Source: Streptomyces hygroscopicus
GTDB taxonomy: Bacteria; Actinomycetota; Actinomycetes; Streptomycetales; Streptomycetaceae
DNA length: 64,000 nucleotides
Reading direction: 5' to 3'
NCBI RefSeq assembly: GCF_026168105.1
Contig: NZ_LBMW01000005.1
Span: forward strand, 186,001 to 250,000
The notes under the pieces: model-generated
Database searches by the model: none
Told to the model about the DNA's origin: nothing
The model's input: the letters and a program-made list of their open reading frames with translations, nothing else
Position numbers and translations under genes: made by a program
In this document: piece by piece, positions 1-9,570 of the stretch
Numbering within the stretch: the first letter of the stretch is position 1
How the letters are laid out: each line of letters starts with the position of its first letter

Positions 1-3000
1 TGGCTCACCGAACTCGCCGCTCACCGGGCGAGCGCGGCGGTGAAGTCCGAGCTGCGGGGGCGGCTGCTGGAGCGGGCGGGGGCACTCGGTCCCGGATGGC
101 TGGGCACACAGCGGACGGGTTCGCTGGTGGCCCTGGTCACGCGGGGAGTCGACGCCCTCGATGACTACTTCTCGCGCTATCTGCCGCAGCTGGGGCTCGC
201 CGTCGTCGTACCGGTGGCGGTGCTTGCGCGGATCGTGACCGAGGACTGGGTGTCGGCGGCGATCATCGTCGGCACGCTGCCGCTGATCCCGCTCTTCATG
301 GTGCTGATCGGCTGGGCCACCCGCTCCCAGATGGACCGTCAGTGGCGGCTGCTGTCCCGGCTGTCCGGGCACTTCCTCGACGTGGTCGCCGGACTGCCGA
401 CCCTCAAGGTCTTCGGACGAGCCAAGGCACAGGTCGAGTCCATCAAGCGGATCACCGGCGCGTACCGGCAGGCGACCATGCGGACGCTGCGCATCGCCTT
501 TCTGTCGTCCTTCGCGCTGGAGCTGCTGGCCACGATCTCGGTCGCACTCGTCGCGGTGACGATCGGCATGCGGCTCGTCCATGGCGACCTGGACCTGTAC
601 ACCGGGCTCGTCATCCTCGTCCTCGCGCCGGAGGCGTATCTGCCGCTGCGGCAGGTGGGCGCGCAGTACCACGCGGCAGCGGAAGGCCTCTCCGCCGCCG
701 AGGAGATCTTCGCGGTGCTGGAGACGCCGGTGCCGGCCTCCGGCACTCGGCGCCTGCCGGAGGGGGAGATCGCCTTCGAGGACGTGACCGTGCGCTACCC
801 CGGTCGCTCGTCCGACGCGTTGTCCGAGGTCACGCTGACGGTCGTACCCGGTGAGACGGTCGCCCTCGTCGGACCGAGCGGCGCGGGCAAGTCGACTCTG
901 TTGAACGTCCTGCTGGGGTTCGTGCAGCCCACCGGGGGACGGGTACGGGTCGGGGGAGTCGATCTCGCCTCGGCCGATCTGGAGGAGTGGCGCTCGAGGA
1001 TCGCCTGGGTGTCGCAGCGGCCGCATCTGTACGCGGTCAGCATCGCCGAGAACGTACGGCTTGCGCGGCCGGAGGCGGACGACGCGTCGGTACGGAGGGC
1101 ACTGGCCGACGCCGGGGCGCTGAAGTTCGTGGAGGCGCTGCCCGCCGGGGCCGACACGGTGCTCGGCGAGGACGGCACGGGGCTGTCGGCCGGTCAGCGG
1201 CAACGGCTCGCCCTGGCACGCGCGTTCCTCGCCGACCGTCCGGTGCTGCTGCTCGACGAGCCGACGGCGTCTCTGGACGGGGCGACCGAGGCGGAGGTCG
1301 TGGACGCGGTGGGCCGGCTGGCGGTCGGGCGGACGGTGCTGCTGGTTGTGCACCGGCCCGCGCTGCTCGGGGTGGCGGACCGGGTCATCCGGCTGGACGC
1401 CGAGGAACACGCCACGACGAGCGATACCCCGCAGGCTCCAGCCGCTGCCTCGCCGAGCGACGGGATGCCGGACGCGTCACCGCCCCCTCAGGGGCGGACC
1501 TCCGTCCACTCCCCCGCGAACCGCGGCGACGTGCTCAGCCGCGTCCGCGCCATGGCCGGTCCCCGCCGCGGTCGGCTCGTTCTCGCCCTGTTGCTGGGCG
1601 CTCTCGCGGTCGGCAGCGCCGTGGGGTTGATGGCCACCTCCGGCTGGCTGATCTCGAGGGCCTCCCAGCAGCCCCCCGTGCTGTATTTGATGGTCGCCGT
1701 GACGGCGACACGGACGTTCGGGATCGGGCGGGCGGTGTTCCGGTACGCGGAGCGGCTCGTGTCGCACGACGCCGTGCTGCGGATGCTGGCCGACACGCGG
1801 GTTGGGGTCTACCGGCGCCTGGAGCGCCTGGCACCGGCCGGGCTGCGTACGACCCGGCGCGGTGATCTGCTGTCGCGGCTGGTCGCCGACGTGGACGCAC
1901 TGCAGGACTACTGGCTGCGCTGGCTGCTGCCGGCCGGCGCCGCGCTCCTCGTGTCGGCCGCATCCATCAGCTTCACCGCATGGCTGCTGCCCGAGGCCGG
2001 TGCGGTCCTCGCCACAGGGCTGCTCGCGGCCGGGGCCGGGGTGCCCCTGGTGACCGGTGCCGTGGCGCGCCGCGCGGAGCGGAGGCTGGCGCCCGCCCGT
2101 GGCGTGCTGGCGACCCGGGTGACGGACCTGCTCACCGGGACGGCCGAGTTGGCGGTCGCCGGGGCCCTGCCCGCGCGGACCGACGAGGCTCGGCGGGCCG
2201 ACGGCGTGCTCACCCGCATCGCCTCCCGGGCCGCCACCGCCACCGCCCTCGGTGACGGGCTCGCCGCGCTCGTCACCGGGCTGACCGTCGCGGCTGCCGC
2301 CCTCGTGGGCGCGCAGGCCGTTGCCGACGGACGGCTCGGAGGCGTTGCCATGGCGGTCGTGGTGCTCACTCCGCTGGCCGCCTTCGAGGCGGTTCTGGGA
2401 ATGCCGTCGGCCGTGCAGCACCGGCAGCGGGTGCGCAGGAGCGCCGAGCGTGTGTACGAGGTGCTGGACGCCCGCGAGCCCGTACGTGAACCGGAGCGGC
2501 CGCGGCGGGCTCCCGTGTCGCCCTTCCCGCTCGTCCTGGAAGGGCTGGTGGCGCGTCACGACGGTCAGCGGCGGGACGCCCTCACCGGGTTCGGCCTCAC
2601 TCTGGAACAGGGCCGCAGAATCGCCGTGGTCGGGCCCTCGGGTGCGGGCAAGACGACGCTCGCGCAGGTACTGCTGCGGTTCCTGGACGCGGCCAAGGGC
2701 TCCTACACGCTGGGCGGCGCGGACGCGTACGCGCTCGACGGCGACGACGTACGACGTCTGGTCGGGCTGTGCGCGCAGGACGCGCATCTCTTCGACAGTT
2801 CGGTTCGGGAGAACCTGCTGCTGGCGCGGAAGAACGCGAGTGAGGGGGAACTGCGTGACGCGCTCGCGCGGGCGCGGCTCCTCGACTGGGCCGACGGGCT
2901 GCCCGACGGTCTCGACACGCTGATCGGCGAGCATGGCGCACGGCTGTCCGGCGGCCAGCGGCAGCGGCTCGCGCTGGCCCGTGCCCTGCTGGCCGACTTC

Positions 3001-3312
3001 CCCGTCCTCGTCCTCGACGAGCCCGCGGAGCACCTCGACCTGCCGACGGCGGACGCGCTCACGGCGGACCTGCTGGCCGCCACGGAAGGCCGTACGACGC
3101 TGCTGATCACTCATCGGCTGGCCGGTCTTGAAGCGGTCGACGAGGTGATCGTGCTCGCGGACGGCCGGGTGGCCCAGCGGGGCCCCTACGCGGAACTCGC
3201 GGCGGTGGACGGGCCGTTGCGTGAGATGGCGGAGCGGGAGGCCCGCGGGGATCTGCTGGGAGGCCCGGCGCGAGACGCGGGGCCGCCGGCCGGCACCTTC
3301 GCGGGCGCATAG
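1..3312 (+). CDS. cydCD: Thiol reductant ABC exporter, CydD-CydC fusion (5' end outside window)
   Basis: The reading frame is open from base 1, so the protein starts upstream; the first codons (WLTELAAHRAS) already lie in the CydD membrane domain. One chain carries two complete ABC halves: membrane region, Walker A GPSGAGKST, signature LSAGQRQR and Walker B VLLLDEP, then a Pro/Ala linker, a second membrane region, Walker A GPSGAGKTT, LSGGQRQR and VLVLDEP. In the family, CydDC exports cysteine and glutathione to the cell exterior and is needed to assemble cytochrome bd oxidase; cydA and cydB are expected just upstream but are not visible. In E. coli the halves are separate proteins, while the fusion is usual in Streptomyces. 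Identification is secure; only the N-terminus is missing. Confidence 0.95.
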   Translation, partial: WLTELAAHRASAAVKSELRGRLLERAGALGPGWLGTQRTGSLVALVTRGVDALDDYFSRYLPQLGLAVVVPVAVLARIVTEDWVSAAIIVGTLPLIPLFMVLIGWATRSQMDRQWRLLSRLSGHFLDVVAGLPTLKVFGRAKAQVESIKRITGAYRQATMRTLRIAFLSSFALELLATISVALVAVTIGMRLVHGDLDLYTGLVILVLAPEAYLPLRQVGAQYHAAAEGLSAAEEIFAVLETPVPASGTRRLPEGEIAFEDVTVRYPGRSSDALSEVTLTVVPGETVALVGPSGAGKSTLLNVLLGFVQPTGGRVRVGGVDLASADLEEWRSRIAWVSQRPHLYAVSIAENVRLARPEADDASVRRALADAGALKFVEALPAGADTVLGEDGTGLSAGQRQRLALARAFLADRPVLLLDEPTASLDGATEAEVVDAVGRLAVGRTVLLVVHRPALLGVADRVIRLDAEEHATTSDTPQAPAAASPSDGMPDASPPPQGRTSVHSPANRGDVLSRVRAMAGPRRGRLVLALLLGALAVGSAVGLMATSGWLISRASQQPPVLYLMVAVTATRTFGIGRAVFRYAERLVSHDAVLRMLADTRVGVYRRLERLAPAGLRTTRRGDLLSRLVADVDALQDYWLRWLLPAGAALLVSAASISFTAWLLPEAGAVLATGLLAAGAGVPLVTGAVARRAERRLAPARGVLATRVTDLLTGTAELAVAGALPARTDEARRADGVLTRIASRAATATALGDGLAALVTGLTVAAAALVGAQAVADGRLGGVAMAVVVLTPLAAFEAVLGMPSAVQHRQRVRRSAERVYEVLDAREPVREPERPRRAPVSPFPLVLEGLVARHDGQRRDALTGFGLTLEQGRRIAVVGPSGAGKTTLAQVLLRFLDAAKGSYTLGGADAYALDGDDVRRLVGLCAQDAHLFDSSVRENLLLARKNASEGELRDALARARLLDWADGLPDGLDTLIGEHGARLSGGQRQRLALARALLADFPVLVLDEPAEHLDLPTADALTADLLAATEGRTTLLITHRLAGLEAVDEVIVLADGRVAQRGPYAELAAVDGPLREMAEREARGDLLGGPARDAGPPAGTFAGA

Positions 3313-3440
3313 GACACCTCGACGTGGGACCGGAGTTCCCATCGGATGGGGGACGGCATGGGCCATCCGTGGTCGCCCGTTACCCCATCCGTACGACGCG
3401 AACAGGACCATGGTCCCCGCCGCGCGTCATGCTCGCTGAC

Positions 3441-4514
3441 ATGGGCTCATCTCGCGGCAGCTCCCTGTTCGTTCCGCTGCTCCTGTGCGCGCTCGCGGTG
3501 TTCCTGGCGCGCCCCACGGCGGCCGAGAGCGGGGCGGGCGGCGGTGAGACGGACTCCGGCGTCAGCGCTCGGGTGGCGCGGCTGTCCGAGGATGCCGGCG
3601 CGGTGACACGGAGGTACGACGCGGGGCGCCGGGAGGCCGCGAAGCAGCGCGCCAAGGCGCTGCGGTCCGGTCGGCTGCTGTCACGGGAGCGGAGGCGCGT
3701 CGCGGTCCTGCGCAAGGATCTGGGCCGGATCGCGCGCGCCCAGTACCGCCAGGGCGGCGGGTTGCCGTGCACCGCGCGGACCCTGTTCTCGGGCACCCCC
3801 GAAGAACTGATGCGAAGTGAGCACGTGCATGAGCAGGCGGATCTCGCCGTGGAGCACGCGGTCGTGAAGAGTCTGGGGGCCCAGGCCCGGCTGGCCGTGG
3901 ACGAGGCACGGGCGTCCGCGCAGTGGCGGGCCCTGGAGAAACGGAACGGTGAACTGGCCGGGAAGCAGCGCACCCTCCAGACGCAGCTGGAGGAGGCACG
4001 GCAGGTACTGCAGGGCCGGGCCGACGAGTCAGCCGCCGCGGGCTCGTGCCAGGGCGCCGTACGACTGGGCCGGCCCCGCGCGAAGACCACCCGGACCTGG
4101 GTCGCGCCGGTGGAGACCTACCGCCTGTCGGCCGGATTCGGCAGTGGCGGCGACCACTGGGCGAACCGGCACACCGGCCAGGACTTCGCGGTGCCGATCG
4201 GGACGCCGGTGCGGGCGGTCGGGGCGGGCAAGGTCGTGAAGGTGGAGTGCGGGGGCGCGTTCGGGATCCAGATCGTCATCCGGCATCCGGGCGGTTACTG
4301 CACCCAGTACGCCCATCTGGCCGCCGTCACCGTCGACCAGGGCGAACGGGTGACCCCAGGACAGTGGATCGCCCAGTCGGGCACCACGGGCAACTCGACC
4401 GGCCCGCACCTGCACTTCGAGGTGCGGACCACCGAGGACCTGGAGTCCAGCATCGATCCGGTGCCATGGCTGACGGCCCGGGGCGTACAGGTGCGGGGGC
4501 CGGTGTCCAAGTGA
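3441..4514 (+). CDS. Secreted M23-family peptidase with coiled-coil N-terminus
   Basis: The chosen ATG gives a classical signal peptide (MGSSRGSS, then the hydrophobic run LFVPLLLCALAVFLA, cut near PTAAES); an in-frame ATG 12 bases upstream is equally possible and neither has a clear ribosome site. After the signal comes an Arg/Glu/Ala-rich helical region of about 170 residues, then a C-terminal LytM/M23 domain with the zinc-site pattern HTGQDF and the HLHFEV motif. Such proteins cleave or regulate cleavage of peptidoglycan cross-links outside the membrane. Both metal motifs are intact, so it is probably catalytic rather than an EnvC-like activator. It lies about 130 bases after cydCD on the same strand. 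Confidence 0.9.
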   Translation: MGSSRGSSLFVPLLLCALAVFLARPTAAESGAGGGETDSGVSARVARLSEDAGAVTRRYDAGRREAAKQRAKALRSGRLLSRERRRVAVLRKDLGRIARAQYRQGGGLPCTARTLFSGTPEELMRSEHVHEQADLAVEHAVVKSLGAQARLAVDEARASAQWRALEKRNGELAGKQRTLQTQLEEARQVLQGRADESAAAGSCQGAVRLGRPRAKTTRTWVAPVETYRLSAGFGSGGDHWANRHTGQDFAVPIGTPVRAVGAGKVVKVECGGAFGIQIVIRHPGGYCTQYAHLAAVTVDQGERVTPGQWIAQSGTTGNSTGPHLHFEVRTTEDLESSIDPVPWLTARGVQVRGPVSK

Positions 4515-4558
4515 CGGCACGCTCTGCCGGGCCGCCGCGCGCCGGCTCCGGTCGTGGC

Positions 4559-5437
4559 CTACGCCCGTTCCGCGAGGATGTGCTCGATCACCACGGCCAC
4601 CCCGTCCTCGTTGTTGGCGACCGTCCGGCCGGAGGCCGCGGCCACCACGTCCGGGTGCGCGTTGCCCATCGCGTACGACTGACCCGCCCAGGTGAGCATC
4701 TCCACGTCATTGGGCATGTCCCCGAAGGCGACGACCTCCTCGTGGGAGATGCCCCGCTCGGCGCAGCACAGCGCGAGCGTGCTCGCCTTGGAGACGCCGG
4801 GGCCGCTGATCTCGAGCAGGGCACTGGGGCTGGACCGGGTGATGTTCGCGCGGTCTCCTACGGCGAGCCGGGCCAGGGTGAGGAAGGCGTCCGGGTCCAG
4901 CTCCGGGTGGTAGGCGAGGATCTTGAGGACCGGCTCGTGGGCGCCGGGGGCGTCCGGCGCCAGCAGCTCCTCGGCGGGCGCGAGGAGGTCCGGGATCTCC
5001 ATGTGCAGCTTCGGGTAGGCCGGCTCCTGGTAGAAGCCGTACGTCTGCTCGACGGCGTACACCGTGCCGGGTGCGGCGTCCCGCAGCAGTCGTACGGCGT
5101 CGAGTGCGTTGTCCCTGGTCAGTTCCCGGACCTTGACGAAGCGGTGGGTGCCCGGGCCGCCGTGCAGGTCGACCACGGCGGCGCCATTGCCGCAGATCGC
5201 CAGCCCATGACCGTGGACATGGTCGCTGACGACGTCCATCCAGCGGGCCGGACGCCCCGTGACGAAGAACACTTCGATGCCGGCCTCCTCCGCGGCGGCC
5301 AGTGCGGCGACCGTGCGCTCGGAGACCGACTTGTCGTCGCGCAGGAGAGTGCCGTCGAGGTCTGTCGCGATCAGCCGGGGCGGAACGGTGGCGGCAGGGG
5401 TCTCGGGCTGTCTGGTCGCTGAGGTCACGGGCCTCAT
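4559..5437 (-). CDS. HAD-superfamily (Cof-type) phosphatase
   Basis: The 292-residue protein has HAD motif I as [14 protein letters not shown] near residue 24 and motif IV as [17 protein letters not shown] near the C-terminus, with a KAS lysine before it. This is the C2-cap Cof/HAD-IIB layout. Relatives dephosphorylate sugar phosphates or flavin-type metabolites in the cytoplasm; the substrate cannot be read from the sequence. The ATG at 5437 is used because upstream in-frame sequence has no domain content; a GTG three codons in is an alternative. A second member of the same family occurs at 14120-14944. It stands alone between convergent and same-strand neighbours. Confidence 0.9.
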   Translation of the reverse strand: MRPVTSATRQPETPAATVPPRLIATDLDGTLLRDDKSVSERTVAALAAAEEAGIEVFFVTGRPARWMDVVSDHVHGHGLAICGNGAAVVDLHGGPGTHRFVKVRELTRDNALDAVRLLRDAAPGTVYAVEQTYGFYQEPAYPKLHMEIPDLLAPAEELLAPDAPGAHEPVLKILAYHPELDPDAFLTLARLAVGDRANITRSSPSALLEISGPGVSKASTLALCCAERGISHEEVVAFGDMPNDVEMLTWAGQSYAMGNAHPDVVAAASGRTVANNEDGVAVVIEHILAERA

Positions 5438-5529
5438 TCTGGCGCATATGCCCGCACGGCCGTGCGAGAGATGGCACAGGTGAGTGGTGACGCTGCTCAC
5501 CAGCGCCGTCACGCCCCGTGCCCCGTTGC

Positions 5530-6432
5530 TCAGGCCAGCTGGGCCGGGGCCTCCATGGCGATCTGTTCGAAGACCTTCGCGTCGGCCGCGAACTCGGAAT
5601 CGGGAATGGGCCAGTGGATCACGAGGTCGGTGAAGCCCAGCTCCGCGTACCGGCCGGCGAAGTCGACAAACGCGTCGAGGGACTCCAGCGGACGACCGCG
5701 GTCCGGGGTGAAACCGGTGAGAAAGATCTTGTCGAGGCCGGACACGTCGCGCCCGATCTCGGCGCACGCGTCGGCCAGCTTCTCGGTCTGCGCGCGCAGG
5801 GCCCGCAGCGACTGCTCGGGGGTGCCGGTCTCGTACAGCTTCGGATCGCCGGTGGTCACCCATGCCCGACCGTACTGGGCGGCGAGCCTGAGGCCGCGCG
5901 GCCCGGTCGCGGCCACCGCGAACGGCAGCCGGGGGCGCTGCACACAGCCGGGGATGTTGCGGGCCTCGTGCGCGGAGTAGTGGTCGCCCTCGTACGAGAC
6001 GGAGTCCTCGGTGAGCAGGCGGTCGAGCAGCCTCACGAACTCGGCGAACCGGTCGGCGCGCTCGCGCGGCGTCCAGGGCTCCTGGCCGAGCGCGGTGGCG
6101 TCGAAGCCGGTGCCGCCCGCGCCGATGCCCAGCGTGATCCTGCCGCCGGAGATGTCTTCGAGGGAGATCAGCTCCTTGGCGAGGGTGACCGGGTGCCGGA
6201 AGTTGGGCGAGGTCACCAGGGTGCCGAGGCGCAGCTGGTCGGTGACGGCGGCCGCGGCCGTGAGCGTCGGCACGGCGCCGAACCAGGGGCCGTCGCGGAA
6301 GGACCGCCACGACAGGTGGTCGTAGGTGAACGCGGTGTGGAAGCCGAGCTGCTCCGCACGCTGCCAGGCGGAACGCCCGCCCTCGTGCCAGCGGACGTAC
6401 GGCAGGATCACGGTGCTCAGACGCAGACTCAT
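5530..6432 (-). CDS. LLM-class F420-dependent oxidoreductase
   Basis: The 300-residue protein begins [15 protein letters not shown] and follows the luciferase-like monooxygenase TIM-barrel pattern: [10 protein letters not shown] near residue 40, [19 protein letters not shown] in the barrel, and the [11 protein letters not shown] signature near residue 105. Actinobacterial members of this length usually use cofactor F420, sometimes FMN, for hydride transfer to an unknown substrate in the cytoplasm. A longer reading from 6483 adds only composition-biased residues, so the ATG at 6432 is preferred. No neighbouring gene points to a pathway. Confidence 0.88.
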   Translation of the reverse strand: MSLRLSTVILPYVRWHEGGRSAWQRAEQLGFHTAFTYDHLSWRSFRDGPWFGAVPTLTAAAAVTDQLRLGTLVTSPNFRHPVTLAKELISLEDISGGRITLGIGAGGTGFDATALGQEPWTPRERADRFAEFVRLLDRLLTEDSVSYEGDHYSAHEARNIPGCVQRPRLPFAVAATGPRGLRLAAQYGRAWVTTGDPKLYETGTPEQSLRALRAQTEKLADACAEIGRDVSGLDKIFLTGFTPDRGRPLESLDAFVDFAGRYAELGFTDLVIHWPIPDSEFAADAKVFEQIAMEAPAQLA

Positions 6433-6510
6433 GCATCGAGCGTAAGCGGAGGCGAAGCGTGGTCGCGTCCCCGACGTGATCACAACGGACCGGGAATCGC
6501 AGGCGGGGGG

Positions 6511-7071
6511 TCAGTGCGGACCCGGAAAGCGCAGGTACTGCGGTGGTACGGCCTTGGTGAGCCACACCCCGTTCGCGCTGACATGGAAGACATGGCCGTC
6601 GCGGTACATGGCTCCGGCGTCCACCGCCAGGACGATCGGACGTCCGCGGCGGGCTCCGACACGGGTCGCGGTCTCGCGGTCCGGCGAGAGGTGCACGTCA
6701 TGCCGGCTCATGGGCCTGAGGCCCTCCTCGCGGATCGCGTCCAGATTGCGGGCCACGGTTCCGTGGTAGAGGTACGCGGGCGGGGTGGCCGGGGGCAGTC
6801 CGAGCTCCACGTCGATGGTGTGGCCCTGGCTGGCGCGGATGCGGGTGCCCTGGATCGCGAAGCGCTTCTTGTCATTGGCGGCGACCACATGGTCCAGCTC
6901 GTCGCGTGTGATCCTGAAGCCGTGCGCGGCCGCCGCCGCGAGCAGCGTGTCGATCTCCACCCAGCCGCCCTCGTCGAGGGTGAGGCCGATGCGCTCCGGC
7001 TGGTGCCGCAGATGTTTCGAGAGGTACTTCGACACCTTCACGGTGCGTCTCTCGTCGTACCTTTCCGTCAT
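6511..7071 (-). CDS. kptA: RNA 2'-phosphotransferase (KptA/Tpt1 family)
   Basis: This 186-residue protein shows the Tpt1/KptA pattern throughout: [18 protein letters not shown] at residues 12-30, the winged-helix-like first half, then [19 protein letters not shown] and [13 protein letters not shown] in the ADP-ribosyltransferase-like half, with the family Arg and His residues present. In eukaryotes Tpt1 uses NAD to remove the 2'-phosphate left at tRNA splice junctions. In bacteria the natural substrate is unclear; ADP-ribosylation of RNA ends has been reported in vitro for some members. Its promoter region contains DnaA boxes. Confidence 0.93.
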   Translation of the reverse strand: MTERYDERRTVKVSKYLSKHLRHQPERIGLTLDEGGWVEIDTLLAAAAAHGFRITRDELDHVVAANDKKRFAIQGTRIRASQGHTIDVELGLPPATPPAYLYHGTVARNLDAIREEGLRPMSRHDVHLSPDRETATRVGARRGRPIVLAVDAGAMYRDGHVFHVSANGVWLTKAVPPQYLRFPGPH

Positions 7072-7533
7072 GTGTCCAGCGTGCGGGAGAGATGCGGATC
7101 ACGCATATGATTTTGCTCCGGATGTTTGATCCACAACCAAGTGCGGTTATCCACAGGGGACTTGGCGATTCTGTGGACAACAAGCCGCCCGCTTTGTGTT
7201 GTTAGCCAACTAAGCGTGCTTTGCGCAGGATTGGTGATCCACTCAAAAGGAAGCCGCAGGCAGGCGTGTTCATGGGTGGCGCGAGTGGTACTGGCCAGTG
7301 CTGCGTATTCAACTGGCCTTCACGGCCACTTTAGATCACCTTCACCTGCATCGAGACCCGAAACGTCTCCAGCTCGGGATCTCGCCCTGTGAAGTGACGT
7401 TTCACCGCGCTGACTTGGGGTCCGGACGAAGCACGACCCTTCAAAATCGAGCTGGCCGGTCGCATCGGTCGCATTGTTCGCATCCGCGTGAGACGACCTT
7501 GGCTTCCGAAAAGTGACGAGACGTCAACTCTGC
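7072..7533. other. Intergenic region with three DnaA-box-like sites
   Basis: No convincing gene is present. The kptA-proximal part is unusually A+T rich for the window and holds TGATCCACA (7127-7135), TTATCCACA (7147-7155) and TTGTCCACA on the minus strand (7172-7180). The remainder up to the stop codon at 7534 shows no feature I recognise. Confidence 0.6.
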
Positions 7534-9288
7534 TTACATGGGCGGCTTCCATCGCGCGATCGCACGCAACGCCCTCGGTGCGAAACGGGACATGAGGTGC
7601 GCGCCGCGCGCCTCCGCAGTGACCGGCACGACGGCCTGGTTGCGCACGACGGCCCGCAGGATCGCGTCGGCGACCTTCTCCGGCGGATATCCCCGCAGGC
7701 CGTACAGCCGCGCCGCCCGCCGCTGCCGTCGCTTCTCCTCCTCCGCGTCCATGCCGGTGAAGCGCGCGGTCGACGTGATGTCGGTGTTGACGAGACCGGG
7801 GCAGATCGCCGACACCCCGATGCCCTTCCCGGCCAACTCCGCGCGCAGGCACTCGCTGAGCATCAGGACCGCCGCCTTGGAGGTGCTGTAGGCAGGCAGC
7901 GCCCTCGAGGGCAGATACGCAGCCGCGGACGCGGTGTTGACGATGTGGCCGCCCTGTCCGCGGTCGGCCATCTGCTTGCCGAAGAGCCGGCAGCCGTGGA
8001 TGACGCCCCAGAGATTGACGTCGAGGACCCTCCGCCAGTCCTCGGTGGTCGTGTCGAGGAAGGACCCCGACAGACCGATCCCCGCGTTGTTGACCAGTAC
8101 GTCCACCACCCCGTACTCGGTGGCGACCTTCTCGGCGAGCTTCTCCATGGCCTGCTCGTCCGAGACGTCGGCCGTCTCGGCCCAGGCCTCGGGGGCGCCG
8201 GTCAGCCGAGCCTGCCTCGCCGTACGGGCCGCGCCCTCCGTGTCCCGGTCGACGGCCACCACGCGCGCGCCGGCCTCGGCGAAGGCCAGAGCCGTGGCCC
8301 GCCCGATGCCGCCTGCCGCGCCGGTGACCAGCACGAGTTGTCCGCCGAACCGGTCCGCGTACCGCCTGTCGGTCACCGGCACCGGTCGGCCGCTCTCGAC
8401 CGTGGTCACGAACTCGGTGATCCAGGCGCCCAGTTGGTCGGGCCGGGTGCGCGGGATCCAGTGCTTGTCGGGCAGAGTGCGGCGGGTCAGCCGCGGAGCC
8501 CACCGCTCCAGTCCGTCGTAGAGCCGCTCCGACAGGAACGCGTCCCCGAGGGGCGTGATGAGCTGCACGGGTACGTGTGCGTAAGCGTCGGGGCGGGGGT
8601 GGCTCAGCCGGGACCGTACGTTGTCGCGGTACAGCCAGGCGCCGTGGGCCGCGTCCGTGGGCAGCGACGGGGCCGGATAGCCGTCACCGGTGACCTTCTC
8701 GACGCGCTCGAGGAGAGCGGGCCAGCGCCTGCCGAGGGGACCGCGCCAGGCGAGTTCCGGCAGAACCGGCGTGTGCAGCAGGTACACGTACCAGGACTTG
8801 GCGCCCTGGCCCAGCAGTTGGCCCACTCGGCGCGGGGTGGGCCTGCGCATCCGCTGCTTGATCCAGTGCCCGAAGTGGTCCAGGGACGGTCCCGACATCG
8901 AGGTGAAGGACGCGATCCGGCCCTCGGTGCGCCGGACGGTGACGAACTCCCAGGACTGGATCGAGCCCCAGTCGTGCCCCACCAGATGCACCGGCCGGTC
9001 CGGGCTGACCGCCTCCACGACCGCCAGGAAGTCGTCCGTCAGCTTCTCCAGCGTGAAGCCGCCGCGCAGCGGCTTCGGCGCCGTCGACCGGCCGTGGCCG
9101 CGGACGTCGTACAGCACGACGTGGAACCGGTCGGCAAGGCGCGTGGCCACCTCCGACCAGACCTCCTTGCTGTCGGGGTAGCCGTGCACGAGCACCACCG
9201 TCGGCCGCCCGGGATCTCCCAACTCGGCGACACAGAGCTCGATTCCACCCGTCCGCACCCGGCGCTCCCGCGCCCCCGTGAGACTCAC
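7534..9288 (-). CDS. EphD-like fusion: epoxide-hydrolase-type alpha/beta hydrolase plus short-chain dehydrogenase
   Basis: The protein has 584 residues. The GTG start at 9288 follows GAGGGAGGAC, a strong ribosome site. Residues 1-290 are an alpha/beta hydrolase with VHGYPD (oxyanion HGxP) and GHDWGS, where the Asp is the epoxide-hydrolase nucleophile. Residues 310-584 are a classical SDR with TGAAGGIGRA, NNAGIG and the catalytic YSTSK. The domain order and length match mycobacterial EphD, for which a lipid role has been proposed. The two active sites suggest sequential steps on one substrate, probably a lipid or ketone; this is inference. The gene is divergent from the ABC genes at 9571. Confidence 0.9.
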   Translation of the reverse strand: MSLTGARERRVRTGGIELCVAELGDPGRPTVVLVHGYPDSKEVWSEVATRLADRFHVVLYDVRGHGRSTAPKPLRGGFTLEKLTDDFLAVVEAVSPDRPVHLVGHDWGSIQSWEFVTVRRTEGRIASFTSMSGPSLDHFGHWIKQRMRRPTPRRVGQLLGQGAKSWYVYLLHTPVLPELAWRGPLGRRWPALLERVEKVTGDGYPAPSLPTDAAHGAWLYRDNVRSRLSHPRPDAYAHVPVQLITPLGDAFLSERLYDGLERWAPRLTRRTLPDKHWIPRTRPDQLGAWITEFVTTVESGRPVPVTDRRYADRFGGQLVLVTGAAGGIGRATALAFAEAGARVVAVDRDTEGAARTARQARLTGAPEAWAETADVSDEQAMEKLAEKVATEYGVVDVLVNNAGIGLSGSFLDTTTEDWRRVLDVNLWGVIHGCRLFGKQMADRGQGGHIVNTASAAAYLPSRALPAYSTSKAAVLMLSECLRAELAGKGIGVSAICPGLVNTDITSTARFTGMDAEEEKRRQRRAARLYGLRGYPPEKVADAILRAVVRNQAVVPVTAEARGAHLMSRFAPRALRAIARWKPPM

Positions 9289-9406
9289 ACGTCCTCCCTC
9301 GAGCAGGACCGTCCCGACCGTCGACCCGACCGCACTACGTGTCGGCAACATGACACCGGCGAATGTGGCAGTTGTTAGAGGCTGCGTCAACAGGGAACGC
9401 CGCGGC

Positions 9407-9433
9407 TGTGGACAACCACGGCAATGTGGACAA
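9407..9433 (-). other. Pair of perfect DnaA boxes
   Basis: TGTGGACAA occurs at 9407-9415 and again at 9425-9433, i.e. TTGTCCACA twice on the minus strand, 18 bases apart start to start. The pair lies in the divergent region between the hydrolase/SDR gene and the ABC ATPase gene. TTGTCCACA is the preferred Streptomyces DnaA box. Confidence 0.65.
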
Positions 9434-9570
9434 CACGGCCTGCATGGCATCGGGGAAGGTCGGCCTCTGGGGTGACCCCTACGGGCCCGTACGACTGGAG
9501 TCTGACGCGTATCCCGCTCTGCGGTCTGACGACGGCAGTGGCCTGCCTCACTACCGTCGACGACGTGACT

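Noticed and set aside
1477..3411. Long minus-strand open frame opposite cydCD
   Set aside because: The plus strand carries complete ABC motifs; the minus translation is low-complexity.
5438..6565. Extension of the HAD phosphatase upstream over the LLM gene
   Set aside because: The LLM protein in another minus-strand frame has proper motifs; the extension has none.
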